Assembly (NCBI GenBank): GCA_039881045.1
Contig: JAYWVB010000102.1
Span: 1-41,248 of the forward strand
From: Chaetomium olivaceum
Lineage: Eukaryota > Ascomycota > Sordariomycetes > Sordariales > Chaetomiaceae
Length of the DNA: 41,248 nucleotides
Reading direction: 5' to 3'
Each line of letters starts with the position of its first letter. The first letter of the stretch is position 1. Below, piece after piece: positions 10,312-21,560 of the stretch. Below the pieces are notes generated by a model that was not told where the DNA came from, did not search any database, and saw nothing but the letters and a program-made list of their open reading frames with translations. The position numbers and the translations under genes were made by a program.

Positions 10312-11368
10312 AGTGAAGCTTGTGTTATTATCTCCTAGGCGGCAAGTGTGGTACAAAGCAAAATTGCGCAAAGTTCTCCAGACGCTCAATGGTCTCAGAA
10401 GGGGGATGGCGTCTGTTTAAACGGCGTGGGTGTCAATGTTCTTTTCCACATGCTCGATGATGCTCGCTTCGGCTAGCGAATCCGATTGTTGTGACACCCC
10501 ACCGCAGTTTCCCCAGAAATTAGAAAAACGAGGAAGAACGGTAATGGAGTAGTAGATAGCGAGCGGTTCGCCAATTAAGAGAGCAATTCGCCAATGTCTT
10601 CAAAGTCGTCAGGAGGCACAGCGGGCATTCAAAACCCCTGCATCAGGGGATCTGGGGATTTGGGGGCGGGCCGCGGCGGGAAAGACAATCTCGGGGCCGA
10701 GAGTACCGACAGATCAGAGCCGAAGGCCGAAAGGCACCGACCTTTGGATTCAAATAACATGATCTGCTCCCCAAGTCCATCATGGAAAGAGCTGTCTGCA
10801 ACCAAGAACTCGAGATATAAACTTTTGAGACAACAGATTGGTTATGCATCCCCGAGGTGAGCTCTGCTCTATGGGTAGGTACTCGCTTCTTCTAGCCTCA
10901 GAGCTCCAGAGCTCGCTTTCCCATGGCGTATCCGGGTTAGGCTTAGGTACGGATACTTGCTTGGCGAATGCGACCCAAATCGAAGCAGGCCGGCCCCGCT
11001 CGGCGGTCTTGGGCGGCAACAACAAAAACAACAAATTCCGAGCTCTGTCTGTGTGTCTAGTCTATAATTACATATATCGTTTAGTGTTTCAGAAGGGACA
11101 CCTCGTCAAAACTCGCTTTCCATTTCCCAGCTGGTTGCAGGCGTTCATTTGTTGACTTAAATCGGTCGTTGCCCCATGACGTTGGCTATGACGTTTAAGC
11201 GACAAGCTGAATTCAAGCTTCGGGACCGTCAACGGGACCGTCAACTTAACACTACGTGTGGAGAATCTTATCAGCGCGCCTTCAGCTGAGAACTTGACAG
11301 TGGACACCGCCTCGGGCAACGCAAACTGTAAAATAAAGTACACCCTCGCGCCTGCATATCATCACAGA
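10312..11368. other. No gene recognised
   Basis: This is the divergent spacer between the membrane protein gene (minus) and the hydrolase gene (plus), so it should hold both promoters. I saw no clear conserved site. The short open frames have no recognisable content. Confidence 0.4.
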
Positions 11369-13528
11369 ATGAAAAGAATACTACTACTCGCATTTATCCA
11401 CGGATTCAAGGCAAGTCGGTCTTTGGTGCTTGTTTTCATTGACTTGAGTCCTTCTGGTGTGCTCGCAGCTCATTGCTGCAATGCTGACTTGTGTTACCGA
11501 TTTTACAGGGAAGCGATTTTACGTTTGGCGACTTCCCAGCCCATCTCAAAGACACCGTCGGCAACAACCTGCCGGACCATGATGTGGCCATTGCCATCTA
11601 CCCAAAATATGAAACTCGCGGAGAGCTGGCCCAGAGCACCGCTGCTTTTCTCGAATGGTAATTGTTATTTTTCTTGGGCGATGATGACGGGTACTGACGC
11701 TCAAGACAGGCTGAAAGAGCAAGTGATGGATTTGCGCAAAGCACACCTCGACAACCCCTGGCCACCAAACGATCGGAAAGTCGGTGTCGTACTCGTCGCG
11801 CATTCCATGGGGTAAGCTCATTTGTCACTCATCCATAACTACCACGATACCCTCGATGCAGACACTAACCTCCCTTACCACGGTAGCGGTTTCGTCGCCA
11901 CCGACTGCCTCTTCCGCATCCTCGACGAGCACCGCCAGAGCCCTCCTCCCACCGGGAACAGTCCCACGCCCATATTCCCGCTCATCCAAGGCATCCTCGC
12001 CTTCGACACCCCGCTCAACGGCCTCGCCCGCTCCATGTTCGTCTACGGCGCCTTCTCCAACTACCAGAAAGTCAGCAACGTCTTCAACATCATGACCGCC
12101 CTCTCCGCCGCCACGCCCGCCGCTCTCTCCCGCCTCGCCTCAAAACGCGCCCTGCGCTCCGCCACCGGCCGCATCACCAAGGCCAGCACCACCTCCCGCA
12201 CTTCGAGCCCGGCCTGGAAAGCCTGGCAGCTCATCGCCATGCGCACCGGCACCGTCGGCGTGATCGCGGCGGGGGGCGTCGCCGCCTTTGCGCACCGCCG
12301 CAAGATCCTCGAGGGGATGCGCAGCGTGCGCGCTCTCACCCGCGCCGACGTCGTGCAGGGGTATCAGCAATCGGTGGGCGCGGTGGGCCAGGGGCTGGCA
12401 TATGTGAATCGGGGCAATGTGGGGCAGAGCTTTGCGTGGCTGGCAGATCATTTCACGTTTGTGGGTGCGCTGCTGAAGCAGAATGAATTGACGCGGCGGT
12501 TGGAGCGGTTGGCGGCGTTGAGGGGGGTGGGTGTGTGTGCTGTGTACGCGTCGTTGGGGGAGAATGGGTATTGGAGTGGCGGGTATTTTGTGCCGGAGCG
12601 GACGTTCTGTGCGATTCCTGCGAAGGAGGAGCCGGAAGCGAAATTGTTTACGAGGCATGTGGTGGAGGGGGCAAAGGATGAGATCGCGGCACATGTGGGG
12701 CTGTTTAAGAGGGAGAAGAATGAGGACTACGAGAAGATGACGAATGATGCGGCGAAGCGGGTTGTCGACTGGTTTAACGACGAGACGGAGCTGTATGACG
12801 ATCCCAAGTTCCAGGAGCCACCGCCGGCTGAACCGGAAGAGACGGAGGCCATTGCGAAAGCCGCTGACAGCGGCGATATTGTGGAGGCGGAAGCAGAGAT
12901 TGAGGAAAAAGGAAAGACGGACGCTGAAAACGATGTCGAGATGGCCGCCGACGACGACGTACCAGACGAATCACCGATCGATATCGCCGCCGCAGCCTCG
13001 CTTGTGCCGCTGCCCGACGACATCGATGAGCAACTGTCGGGGGATACCGGCGATGCAAGTGGGAATGGCCAGGCCGACCAGAAACGGGCCTATCTCCGCC
13101 ATTTATTCGGCGTGGCCCAGCAAACAGGGACGAGTCGCGGTCTTACCTCCCGTCGAAGCTCCCCACCGTTGACATTCCTAAGGTGTCGATACCTACGGTC
13201 AACTTGCCGAGTATGCCCGGCATGCCTAGCGTACCGAGTATGCCAGCTATGCCGAGTATGTCGATGCCCACGAGGATCAATCCGTTTTCCAAGGCGCCAG
13301 TTGCGAATGCGACATCTGGTGCAGCCTCAGCAGAAGCGCCAGATGTCGTACCGACTGTCCCAGATCAGGTTGGAGATGGAGATGAGAAATCGGGAGAGAA
13401 GGCGGCTGGCGTCGCCCGGTAGTTGGTGTTTCAGCCTGGAGCACATGTCTATTGAGCTGCTATCACAGGTTTCTTTTCATTTCTCACACTTGTATTCGTT
13501 TTTCGTTCTGGTTCCGTTTTTTTTGTGA
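11369..13528 (+). CDS. Alpha/beta-hydrolase (DUF676-like), frame broken at 3' end
   Basis: A putative serine esterase or lipase. The exons are 11369-11410, 11509-11657, 11710-11811 and 11887 onward. The protein opens MKRILLLAFIHGFKGSDFTF, a beta-strand plus HGF oxyanion-type loop. The nucleophile elbow VAHSMGG is formed across intron 3 and carries the likely catalytic Ser. A later FDTPLNGLARS segment is common in this family, and the rest is an acidic, low-complexity C-terminal half. Intron 1 is GC-AG (AAG|GCAAGT...TTACAG). After GGG at 13127-13129 the frame that looks like protein shifts: the next frame gives SRSYLPSKLPTVDIPK and a Met-Pro-rich tail ending at 13422, whereas the uninterrupted frame continues as junk to 13528. 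One missing G explains this, as a mutation or an assembly error. Confidence 0.8.
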
Positions 13529-14334
13529 TTTCGTGCTCAGCTTTAGTTGAGAAGCAATACACACAACTTGAGATACCCCATTGAGAATGGTCTAGCCTAT
13601 TGCTATCTCGTCGGGTCATCGACATAATACATGCATAAGTCCTACGACTCTGTACTAATGATCGTTCGGTATCGTTTTCTGGTAAGCGTGCTTTGGCCAA
13701 GCGCATTGCGAACACCCTCCAAGCGGCGGAGACAACGCCATGTGGAAATGATGGACGGCAAACGTTGCTGCGAATCGCGGGGTGATTGGACGGCCCGCGT
13801 CCGCTCCCGCTCGAGAAATCCCGATCGGGAAGGTTGGGGATGGTGTTGTCCATTGGCTTGCGGGGTTGCGACCCGCACGTGTCGGATTCAGGGGGTTTCA
13901 TGCCCCTGGCTAGAAAGGGAGCTCCCCACAATGTTTCTCCGACGTGGTTGTGTCTTGCGCCCTGACTGGATCGTAGAAAGTTTAAGTTCTAAGAGGCTCA
14001 CCGAGCATCGGTAACATCGCGCCGGTATTGGCTGCGGGCGGCACTCACAGGCGCTGGACATTCTGGGCGGGGGTGGGCAGTTCGGAGTTTGAGGGTTGCG
14101 CATGCGGAACGGGAAGCTGAGATTGGAAGATCGGCACTGAGACAAGCGCCTCGTCGCCTTCCATTTATGGCAGTCTTATCGGGGTTGCGGCTTCGTTGTT
14201 AGCGTCCATCGGGGAGTTCCGCCGACCGGGAACCAGGGAATCACTATTTATGACCAGCCCTGCTCCTCGGCGAGTGGTAATGGATTCCGGTATCCAGGCC
14301 GTGCTCTTTTGATAACCAAGCAACACCAGGCAAT
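13529..14334. other. No gene recognised
   Basis: This is the 3' flank of the hydrolase and the promoter of the nuclease gene. Open frames on both strands lack recognisable content. Confidence 0.4.
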
Positions 14335-15143
14335 ATGAAGTCGTACATTCTTGGTTCCCTTTTGGCCGTGGCGGTCTCCGCCATTCCGATGCCGGCCCCG
14401 GCTCCGGCTCCGGTACGTGATGGCAGATCAGGTGACCCATGTTAGCATAAGGCAGTCACTCACCTATGACCATAGCCCGGAATTCCTTCGGTTACGACGG
14501 CCAAGAGCCAGCTGGCTGCCCTCACTGTCAAGGCCTCGTATGACGACGGCGCCTACAGCCGTGAGAAGTTCCCGCACTGGCAGACGGCTAGCGGCACCTG
14601 CAACACCCGGTATGACCTCCTTCATTCTCTTCACTAACATTGCTGTGTCCCAAACTAACATATCGCCACTAGCGAGTATGTCCTGAAGCGTGACGGCACC
14701 AACGTCGTGACCAACGACGCCTGCAGCGCCACATCAGGAACCTGGAGATCCCCCTACGACGGCGCTACCTGGACCGCTGCCTCGGATGTCGACATTGACC
14801 ACATGGTCCCGCTGAAGAACGCCTGGATTGTGAGACCACCCACCCCAACAAATCTCGCTTAATGATGCCTACTAACACCTCCTCCCCAAAGTCCGGCGCC
14901 AGCAGCTGGTCGACCGCCAGGCGTACGCAGTTCGCCAACGACATTGACATCCCCCAGCTGTGGGCGGTGACGGACAACGTCAACCAGGCCAAGAGCGACC
15001 AGTCGCCCGACAACTGGAAGCCCCCTCTCACCTCCTTCTACTGCACCTACTCCAAGAGCTGGGTCAATGTCAAGTACTCGTACGGCCTGAGCATCACATC
15101 GGCGGAGAAGTCGGCGCTCACCAGCATGTTGAACACTTGCTGA
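14335..15143 (+). CDS. Secreted HNH nuclease (DUF1524 / GmrSD C-terminal type)
   Basis: A 206-residue secreted protein in four exons: 14335-14412, 14476-14609, 14673-14829 and 14892-15143. All introns are GT-AG, and the phases add up without a break. Residues 1-17 (MKSYILGSLLAVAVSAI) are a signal peptide followed by a short Pro-Ala run. The core contains DVDIDHMVPLKNAW, the HNH-type active-site motif shared with the GmrSD C-terminal (DUF1524) family, where the His acts as general base. Paired cysteines are spread through the protein, as expected for an extracellular enzyme. In fungi such proteins are probably extracellular nucleases used for nutrient scavenging or competition; this role is inferred. 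The gene looks intact. Confidence 0.9.
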
Positions 15144-15611
15144 TTCCTATTTTTTCTATGGCCTGTGGCTGGGTTTATTCAACACTGGTGGGTGGCTGTA
15201 CTGCGGCTATCTAGTTGACCTGACGCGAGGGCTTCGGCGGTGAACTACGGGTTACTAACGTGTTGCCTGTTGTTTTGTTGCATAAATAACGACGGGAGGA
15301 TTGGAATTTGTATATAAAAGACAATGACCGTAAATACATGAATATACGACGAACTCTACGCCATTTGCAATATATTACGCAATACTCGTGTGTAGGTCGA
15401 GACATGAGTACCCTACTAGTTACCTTAACCAAAGGAATTACTAGCGATGTTGAGGCATTAATAAATATTAATAATACTAAATAGACATACAACAGATGGC
15501 AGTGATGCGTAGCTGTTCAACTTTGGCCTACACACCCCAGTCGAGAAATACCCTGCTTTTAAATGTGTGCCAGAGCCTGTGGGAGCAGGCAACTTGAACT
15601 GTCCATTAGCC
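15144..15611. other. AT-rich convergent 3' spacer
   Basis: The nuclease gene (plus) and the kinase-like gene (minus) converge here. The sequence is AT-rich, notably at 15290-15490, and no gene is recognised. Confidence 0.5.
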
Positions 15612-16664
15612 CTACTTTCTGGCCCCCGCCTTTTTTGGGCGCAGAATACCCTTGAAAATACTCTCGTAATCTGGGTAGACGATGCCTTCCAGCTCCATGT
15701 TCTTTGCCTTCTTAAGCTTGCATTTCATTTCTGACCCGATGGCCCCGGGGTTATTCCTTGTCGCGACGGCCTTCCAGTACTCGTACTCCGGGTTGAAGCT
15801 CTTGTCTTTCGGATCGCACCATGCTTGTAGGAGGGCGTCCTTGAACTCGGCTTGAGCAAAGTCGATGAAGAAGGGCTTCTGTGTGCTTCTCTCCACGATC
15901 ACGTTGCGCGGGGCGCAGTCGCCCATGAGAACACCGGTCGCGTCAATGGTATGGGCAAGGTTGACGGAGGATTGTACGATGGGAAGCCACTTCTTTGGAT
16001 CGGCTGGCGCCAACGGCGAGATGGCAAGGTCTCCGAGATTATAACCAAAGATGTTTTCGAGGAGCACGCCCTTGAGCTCGAAGTATTTGCTCATGTCAGA
16101 CGGAAGATCGGGAACCGGGACCATGACGCGCACATGGGCCAGCATTCGCGGGATGGATTTGCCTTGTAGGTGGCTCAACCGGTCGTAGGCTTCGGTTTCT
16201 GCGTTGAAGTATTCCTCACATTTTGCCCAGAGTGCCGCTTCGAACTCGGCATGACAGTCAGGCCCGCCGTCACCGAGGAAATGCCAGGGCTGTGGGGGGG
16301 TGAGGTCCTCCCTTGATCTCCTCGCCAACTCGCAGAGAAATGGCGTCATTTTCTTCGCCTTCACAAAGGATTGAAAAGCAGCTTCGACTGCCGGCGTGTG
16401 AGGTACGTGTTTCCCGAGGCATTCCCGAAGGTCTTTGCCGAGTCGGCGGTCGTAAATCTTCAAGACTGCTCGCAGCTCAGCGCCGGTCTCGGTCCGCACT
16501 GTGACATCCATGACGGGAGACATGGTGATGGAGTAGACCGCCAGCTTGGTAACCTGGGCTGGTCGGCCAGCGGGCAAACTGCAGAAGCTTTTGAGGACAT
16601 GGAGTTGCAAGGGCGTGCTGTATGGCGCTGGGGCATGGCGCCCGTTGCTACCCGGTCTGGACAT
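15612..16664 (-). CDS. Protein kinase-like protein (APH/choline-kinase-type fold)
   Basis: A single-exon protein of 350 residues starting at an ATG (16662-16664 on the complementary strand). Lys-containing VLKIYDRRLGKDLREC probably corresponds to the ATP-binding lysine strand. The catalytic-loop equivalent is VLMGDCAPRNVIV and the metal-binding loop is FFIDFAQAEF, a DFx variant of DFG. These are the motifs of the fungal aminoglycoside-phosphotransferase/kinase-like proteins found in large numbers in filamentous ascomycetes. The HRD histidine is replaced by Gly, so the substrate is unlikely to be a standard protein kinase target. No signal peptide or transmembrane segment. Substrate and pathway are unknown. 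Confidence 0.8.
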   Translation of the reverse strand: MSRPGSNGRHAPAPYSTPLQLHVLKSFCSLPAGRPAQVTKLAVYSITMSPVMDVTVRTETGAELRAVLKIYDRRLGKDLRECLGKHVPHTPAVEAAFQSFVKAKKMTPFLCELARRSREDLTPPQPWHFLGDGGPDCHAEFEAALWAKCEEYFNAETEAYDRLSHLQGKSIPRMLAHVRVMVPVPDLPSDMSKYFELKGVLLENIFGYNLGDLAISPLAPADPKKWLPIVQSSVNLAHTIDATGVLMGDCAPRNVIVERSTQKPFFIDFAQAEFKDALLQAWCDPKDKSFNPEYEYWKAVATRNNPGAIGSEMKCKLKKAKNMELEGIVYPDYESIFKGILRPKKAGARK

Positions 16665-18021
16665 TGTAGTGAGTGATGGGTTATGTGACGGAAGCGTCTA
16701 TATTTGTGGATTGCCACGAGCGAAATGAAGTCTTAAGTGACAAGAAGAAATATGAGACGCCAATATTCCAATATTGGTTGCATTCACTCACATTTCCAAA
16801 TCGCCCATCGCAATGAAACGCTGGGGGCCCTATGAAGTATAATATGGTCAAGAACCGAGAAGTAATGCGTCCCCCGGGTTGGACTGCTCAACGGGCGTCG
16901 TTAGCAAGCGTATCACACTGTGCGACGTGCCGCCTTATCAAAGGATGAGAAATGATGGAATGTGCCACTGATACTACCTACCATTCCACACTTGCTGGAT
17001 GATGACTGTGTTGTGCCCGCAGCGTGTGCGGGTCGTGACTCCAAAGACCCGTAGAATCCACAGTGGACGAGAAGTGAAAGTGGCACAGCTACGCGAGGCT
17101 ATTTCGGGACAGCCAAGGGACAGACTTTCTTTTGACGGCGCAAGACCTGACATGTTTTGTCATTTGTCCCCACAAGACACCAAGATGGGCGGCGATTGGT
17201 TGGGGGGTCCGTTCCCCCGTCCTGCCCTGGTCGGCGACAGGCCGATTCCCTGAGACACCCTGAGGGCCCTTCACCGGACCCTGGCCCAGGAACGGCAGAT
17301 CTACTACGTAGTACATACAAGTTCCATTCGAGTTTACTGGCACAGCTGGTGAGCCCCAGTGTATTCAGCCCCACCAATCTGCATTCTGGCTTTGCCACAT
17401 CCTTCCATGTTTCCATGCTCGTACTTACTTAGTCGAATATGATACGTTCATACTCTAACTAGTGATCCTGGCCTATGGATGAGGCCAAATTGCGGTGGAT
17501 GGCTTAGAGGTTGAAGCGGTAAGCCATACGAAGGGGCCTGTGACGTACCAGCCAACCATGTCACCACCCTATGTTATTTGTTTCTCCTCGTAACAATAAA
17601 TAAGGCTAATCACCGAGCGGAGGCTGGTTTCAGACCTTCTTCATTTTCCTCCCTGCATCCAAGATAGACCATGGGGGCGTGGGCTGAAGCCCCTGTGGGC
17701 GATTCAGGGGTTGCTCGTACCGAACTCGTAGACAGGCTATTCACCCACGAAGCATGCGATGCTTTACGAGACGAAGAGTGACAACTTGACATGATCAAGA
17801 GTATAAAGCACTTGATGATACCTCGCCATGAACAGCTTTGACAATTCACCTCAAAACATCTCATCCAGCACTACTACAACCTTCTATCCTCTATCCTTTC
17901 TCGCCGGTCGGGACTTCACATAACAAGCCATCTACTTCACCTACCTCCTTCTACACAGACCCAGTCGACCCCAGGTCACTTCTCCTCCTCCTTTGTTAAA
18001 CTAGCCCACACCTCCATCATC
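16665..18021. other. Divergent intergenic region
   Basis: This lies between the kinase-like gene (minus) and the gene at 18022 (plus). The last 150 bases before 18022 are rich in CT and ACC tracts, typical of a fungal 5' leader. No other gene is recognised. Confidence 0.45.
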
Positions 18022-18981
18022 ATGAGTGATCCGTTCACCGCGTACCCGATGGAGAAGCGCACCCTCCAAGAGATGGTCATATACTTGGCGAGCGCGACCC
18101 CAGCCAATCTTAGCGCATCCCAATGGGGCGTCACGACCTGGCAGGCCGCGCACGGCGAAGGCCGATCCGCCTCGTCGACCACCTTTCACATCGGCCTCCG
18201 GCTTGCCCAGGGCGTTTACTGGACTTGCATTCTCCTTCGCACTCGGGGGCGGGACGTAGCCCTCTCGGGAACGATGCGCAACTGGGGTTCCACGGCGCCT
18301 AACCTGGCCGTCGTGCTCCAAACGTATCAGCGGGAATACATCAAGACGAAGACAAAGGGGGCTACCACTGAGACTGCTCAACAGGATCCCAGCAATAACA
18401 ACGGCGGAGGCGGTGCCGGGGGCAGCGGCAGCGGCGGTGGCAGCGGTGGTGGTCCCCCCGCCTGGGAGAAAAAGGTGCTCAAGGACGACTACGGTGGACA
18501 CTACTACATGGACGAGAACGATGAGTACTGCGCCTGCGACGAGAAGGGCGACCAGCTCAGGATGAACTCCTCCCACGGCCCCACCAGCAACCCCTACGGC
18601 ATCTTGCTGGTGTTCATGGACTCCCATCAACAGCCATACCTCTACGCCCGCGGCAAGCACATCCCCTGCCAGCTGCAGCAGGACAAGTCGACCAGACGCT
18701 ACTTCATCGTCGACGCCAAGCGGGGAAACCGAAACGCGCAGATATATGGCTCGCGTGGGTCGCTCCCCAAGTGGAGGGCCCCCCGAGCCCCGGCCCCGGC
18801 CCAGCAACCCGCGCAGCCCTCGTCTAAGACACCCTCATCCAGGACCCCGTCGTCCAAGACCCCGAGCCAGGCTGCCAAGGCTCCGGTTCCGAGGCAGCCT
18901 CTCCAGGCTGTCCAGTACATGGTTGATGCGAGCGGAAGGAAGTATTATATCGGGAGCGACGGCAAGGCTCACTGGGCTTAG
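18022..18981 (+). CDS. Uncharacterised protein with Gly-rich linker
   Basis: A single-exon frame of 319 residues with an ATG in good context (ATCATCATG). Function not recognised. Residues 1-105 form a compact segment (MSDPFTAYPMEKRTLQEMV; WTCILLRTRGRDVALSG). A Ser/Gly linker at about 129-149 follows (GGGGAGGSGSGGGSGGG). A second globular part (about 150-245) includes YGGHYYMDENDEYCACDEKG and QQPYLYARGKHIPC. A Pro/Ala/Ser/Thr-rich region with the repeated word SSKTPSSRTPSSKTPS comes next, then a C-terminal YMVDASGRKYYIGSDGKAHW. The related phrases HYYMDENDEYC and KYYIGSDGKAHW suggest a repeated small structural unit. No signal peptide or membrane segment, so it is probably cytosolic or nuclear. 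Confidence 0.7.
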   Translation: MSDPFTAYPMEKRTLQEMVIYLASATPANLSASQWGVTTWQAAHGEGRSASSTTFHIGLRLAQGVYWTCILLRTRGRDVALSGTMRNWGSTAPNLAVVLQTYQREYIKTKTKGATTETAQQDPSNNNGGGGAGGSGSGGGSGGGPPAWEKKVLKDDYGGHYYMDENDEYCACDEKGDQLRMNSSHGPTSNPYGILLVFMDSHQQPYLYARGKHIPCQLQQDKSTRRYFIVDAKRGNRNAQIYGSRGSLPKWRAPRAPAPAQQPAQPSSKTPSSRTPSSKTPSQAAKAPVPRQPLQAVQYMVDASGRKYYIGSDGKAHWA

Positions 18982-19233
18982 AGGAGCGGTGATACCGAGC
19001 GCCTGATGAGATGGAAGTATCGGGGTTCAGACAGTTGTGGATGGGGTGGACCGTGGGGATGGATTATGGGAATTTGGGACATTTGAGCTGGCTCTCATAC
19101 ATAGTGCTGGCGCTTGATGTATGCATTGGACAAGACCTTTGGTATTTGCAATGAACCATACTGGCTTACGAAATCGTCATGAGGCTGAATTTTACATCTG
19201 ACCATCTCGCTCTTGGCAATGTATAACGTATAT

Positions 19234-19301
19234 TATAAGCGAGCCGAACATATAAGCGAGCCGAACATATAAGCGAGCCGAACATATAAGCGAGCCGAAC
19301 A
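19234..19301 (+). repeat. Four tandem 17-base units inside a TIR
   Basis: The unit TATAAGCGAGCCGAACA is repeated four times without interruption or mismatch (19234-19250, 19251-19267, 19268-19284, 19285-19301). The opposite TIR of the same element has a single copy. Confidence 0.97.
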
Positions 19302-19348
19302 CTTTCCACCGCTCTACCAACACTATTCCCAATTACCACACAACAACG

Positions 19349-21028
19349 CTAGGAAATGACTACAATTACATCAGAAGAAGCCGAATCAGAGGCTTCCCCA
19401 GCCTCCTGGCAGGTACGCGCATTATGGCCGGGCTTGCCGCATACCCCACAGCGCCGAACCTTCCTCTGACCCCCCCTGCACTACTACCATCTGGCTGTAT
19501 ATCTTCTCCTGCCCTCCCACCTACAGCCTTCTGGTCCGCAAGACCCTGTGACTCTTGCACAGTAAGTGACCCTCCAAGCTGTACACGTGTCCGTTTGGCC
19601 CTCCGCCGCTTGCTTAGTGCCTCGTTGGCCTTGCGGAGCGAAGACACCTCTGACTCAAGAAGGGCTACCTGGTGCATTACAGCCATTGTCCCTTTGGTAA
19701 GCTGGTCAACGGCGGCCAACATCGAAGCTGGGGAGCTACCTTGATGGTTGGCAATACGAGTCCTGATAAGCTTTGACTGCGAGTCGGCTTCTTTGGGGTT
19801 GTGCGGTGTCTTGGAAGCCCAGGGTTTGACAGTGCCGGCAGTACTAGGCCGCGAGTTTGGGGGCGATGGTGTATAAAGCTTGACATCCAGCCTGGAGAGC
19901 ACCCTCTCTGGGTTGTACGGAACAAGGCCAGCCCCCGCAAAGCCACTGGATATTCTTCTCTGTGATAGAAGCAAAGAAGGCTTCGCGGAAAGCGCAAAGG
20001 AACTCGAGCTTGCTGATGTGGTTGACATGCGCGCGCATGAACTCCTCAACCTGGCGACCATACGCCTGCTTCAGTGGCCCAAAGCAGCCAACATCAAGTG
20101 GCTGGCACTTATGGGAAGAGTGTGCAGGCATGCAGAGTGTGATGATATTGTTCTGCTTGCCGTACTGCTCGAACTCGGTGGAGTGGTGGCTTTCGTGACC
20201 GTCGAGAATCAACAACCGGTGCGTGCCCTTTGTCCGAGGCGCCGTATGGTGATCGAAATGCTTGATCCAATCTAGGCCAACTGCATTGGTAGTCCAGCCA
20301 TTGTGGGTAGTTGCAATACGCCAGTCGAGGGGTAGGCCGCACTCCCGGTACCAGTTGGCAAGGTGATATTGCGCTGCCAAGATGATGAACGGAGGGATCG
20401 CCCAACCAAGGGCATTGACTCCCTGAATTACAGTCGCCCATTCGCGGTTGCCAGGCTGGGCTAGCTTTGCCCTGCCAAAGCCATCCGAGGTTGTGACTAC
20501 CATGCCCGTAGAGATGATGCCCATCATGAACCCGGTCTCATCGAAGTTGTAGATATCGTTATCCAGGATACCGTACTTAGCTATCATGTTCCGTACAAGC
20601 GTAAACCAGTCACCGATGATCTTTGGATCCTCGCACTTAGCCCTCTGGTAGTTGTATCTACGCACACGACGCATCTTGAGCTGTTTGTGGCGTTTGACAA
20701 AGTTGTGGGCCCAGAGCTTGCCGACAGGGGGTGCGTCGCGTACGCGTAGTAGTTGGTTGGCCATATCTTCTACACCACGTAGCCTAGGCGAGAAAGCTCG
20801 CGTAGAGAGGTCAAGGATGCATTGAACAATCGTCTGCTCTTCGAGATCCGTAAGCTTGCGCGAGTTCGCTGGCAAATCGCGTCGTGCACGCTGACCAGCG
20901 CGTCGGCCGTGGAGTGTTGATACCGGGACATCGTAGAGCTTAGCTGCAGCCCTAAGGCTTATCTTCTTGTCGTTTTGGAGCGCTTGAAGGGCTAAGATCA
21001 CCCTCTCTTCCTTTGAAGGAGGGGACAT
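19349..21028 (-). pseudogene. Broken Fot1/pogo-family transposase
   Basis: Starts MSPPSKEERVILALQ at 21028 and parallels the intact transposase at 6548-8200 along its length. It has the Psq-type helix-turn-helix (SLRAAAKLYDVPVSTLHGRR), the CENP-B-type domain and the DDE motifs YNFDETGFMMG, LILDGHESH and CQPLDVGC, all preserved. The frame slips near 19946-19951 (after ITEKNI, resuming SGFAGAGLVPYNPERV). It slips again near 19459-19464, after which the frame gives a CCHC knuckle (CGVCGKPGHNARTC) and ends at a TAG (19349-19351). Two frameshifts make it non-functional as it stands, though it may still be mobilised in trans because its ends are intact. Confidence 0.9.
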
Positions 21029-21122
21029 ATTGCGTTGTAGAGTTGTGGAGGAAGATGTAACGTTGAGATTGCAGGGGACCCGTTGTGGTGGAGACTGTTC
21101 GGCTCGCTTATAATATACGTTA

Positions 21123-21560
21123 ACCAAAAAAAGACTGTAATCCATGTTCAATCTTCCGGTTAATTAACGTTAGAGGACAAACCACCAATTTCAAGTTGCA
21201 GAAGCCTGAAGAACCACCCTTTCCTCTATTTACAATGGCAAAGTTGGTTTCCGTTTTTTGAGCTCTTTCCATCCATTATCTCTTTCCTTTTATTCGTTCT
21301 TTTCTTTCTAGTTCTTTTTATTATAGCAACTTGATTTCTTTTCCAAGACCGCTTTTCTTCATCTCCTTCCTTCTTTTACTTTCTTTTACTGTGTTCTTTT
21401 TGTCCAGAGTGTGGCTAGTTGGTATTGAAGTCTGATGTAGCGATACAGTGCAGGTCGTCCTTTTTCTTGGTTGCAGCTGGATCGAGGCTGAAGCGTGGTC
21501 TGGGGTGCTGCGCCCCCTCTCGTCATGCCCTTTGACGACTGGTGACTACTGTACATCAAA
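21123..21560 (+). other. Pyrimidine-rich tract, no gene
   Basis: From about 21235 to 21405 the plus strand is dominated by T and C (runs such as TCTTTCCTTTTATTCG). This is typical of a fungal promoter or 5' leader and would fit the kinase-like relic that follows. Nothing else is seen. Confidence 0.4.

Larger units (their letters stand above)
19226..21120 (-). mobile_element. Decayed Fot1/pogo-type transposon with expanded TIR
   Basis: The ends are a perfect 24-base inverted repeat (19226-19249 and 21097-21120) reading inward from ACGTATATTATAAGCGAG, flanked by TA (19224-19225 and 21121-21122). The element is related to the one at 6450-8289 by its transposase, but its TIR sequence differs beyond the shared ACGTA. 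The left end is expanded by three extra copies of a 17-base unit. The similarity of the two ends resumes after the repeats (GAACACTTTCCACC against GAACAGTCTCCACC), so the array is an insertion inside the TIR. The transposase frame is broken. Confidence 0.92.

Noticed and set aside
9956..10420. Gly/Val/Asp-rich plus-strand frame
   Set aside because: Antisense shadow of the Pro/Ser/Thr-rich exon of the membrane protein gene.
19234..19301. CRISPR-like direct repeats
   Set aside because: The units are contiguous without spacers, lie inside a transposon TIR, and the window is eukaryotic.
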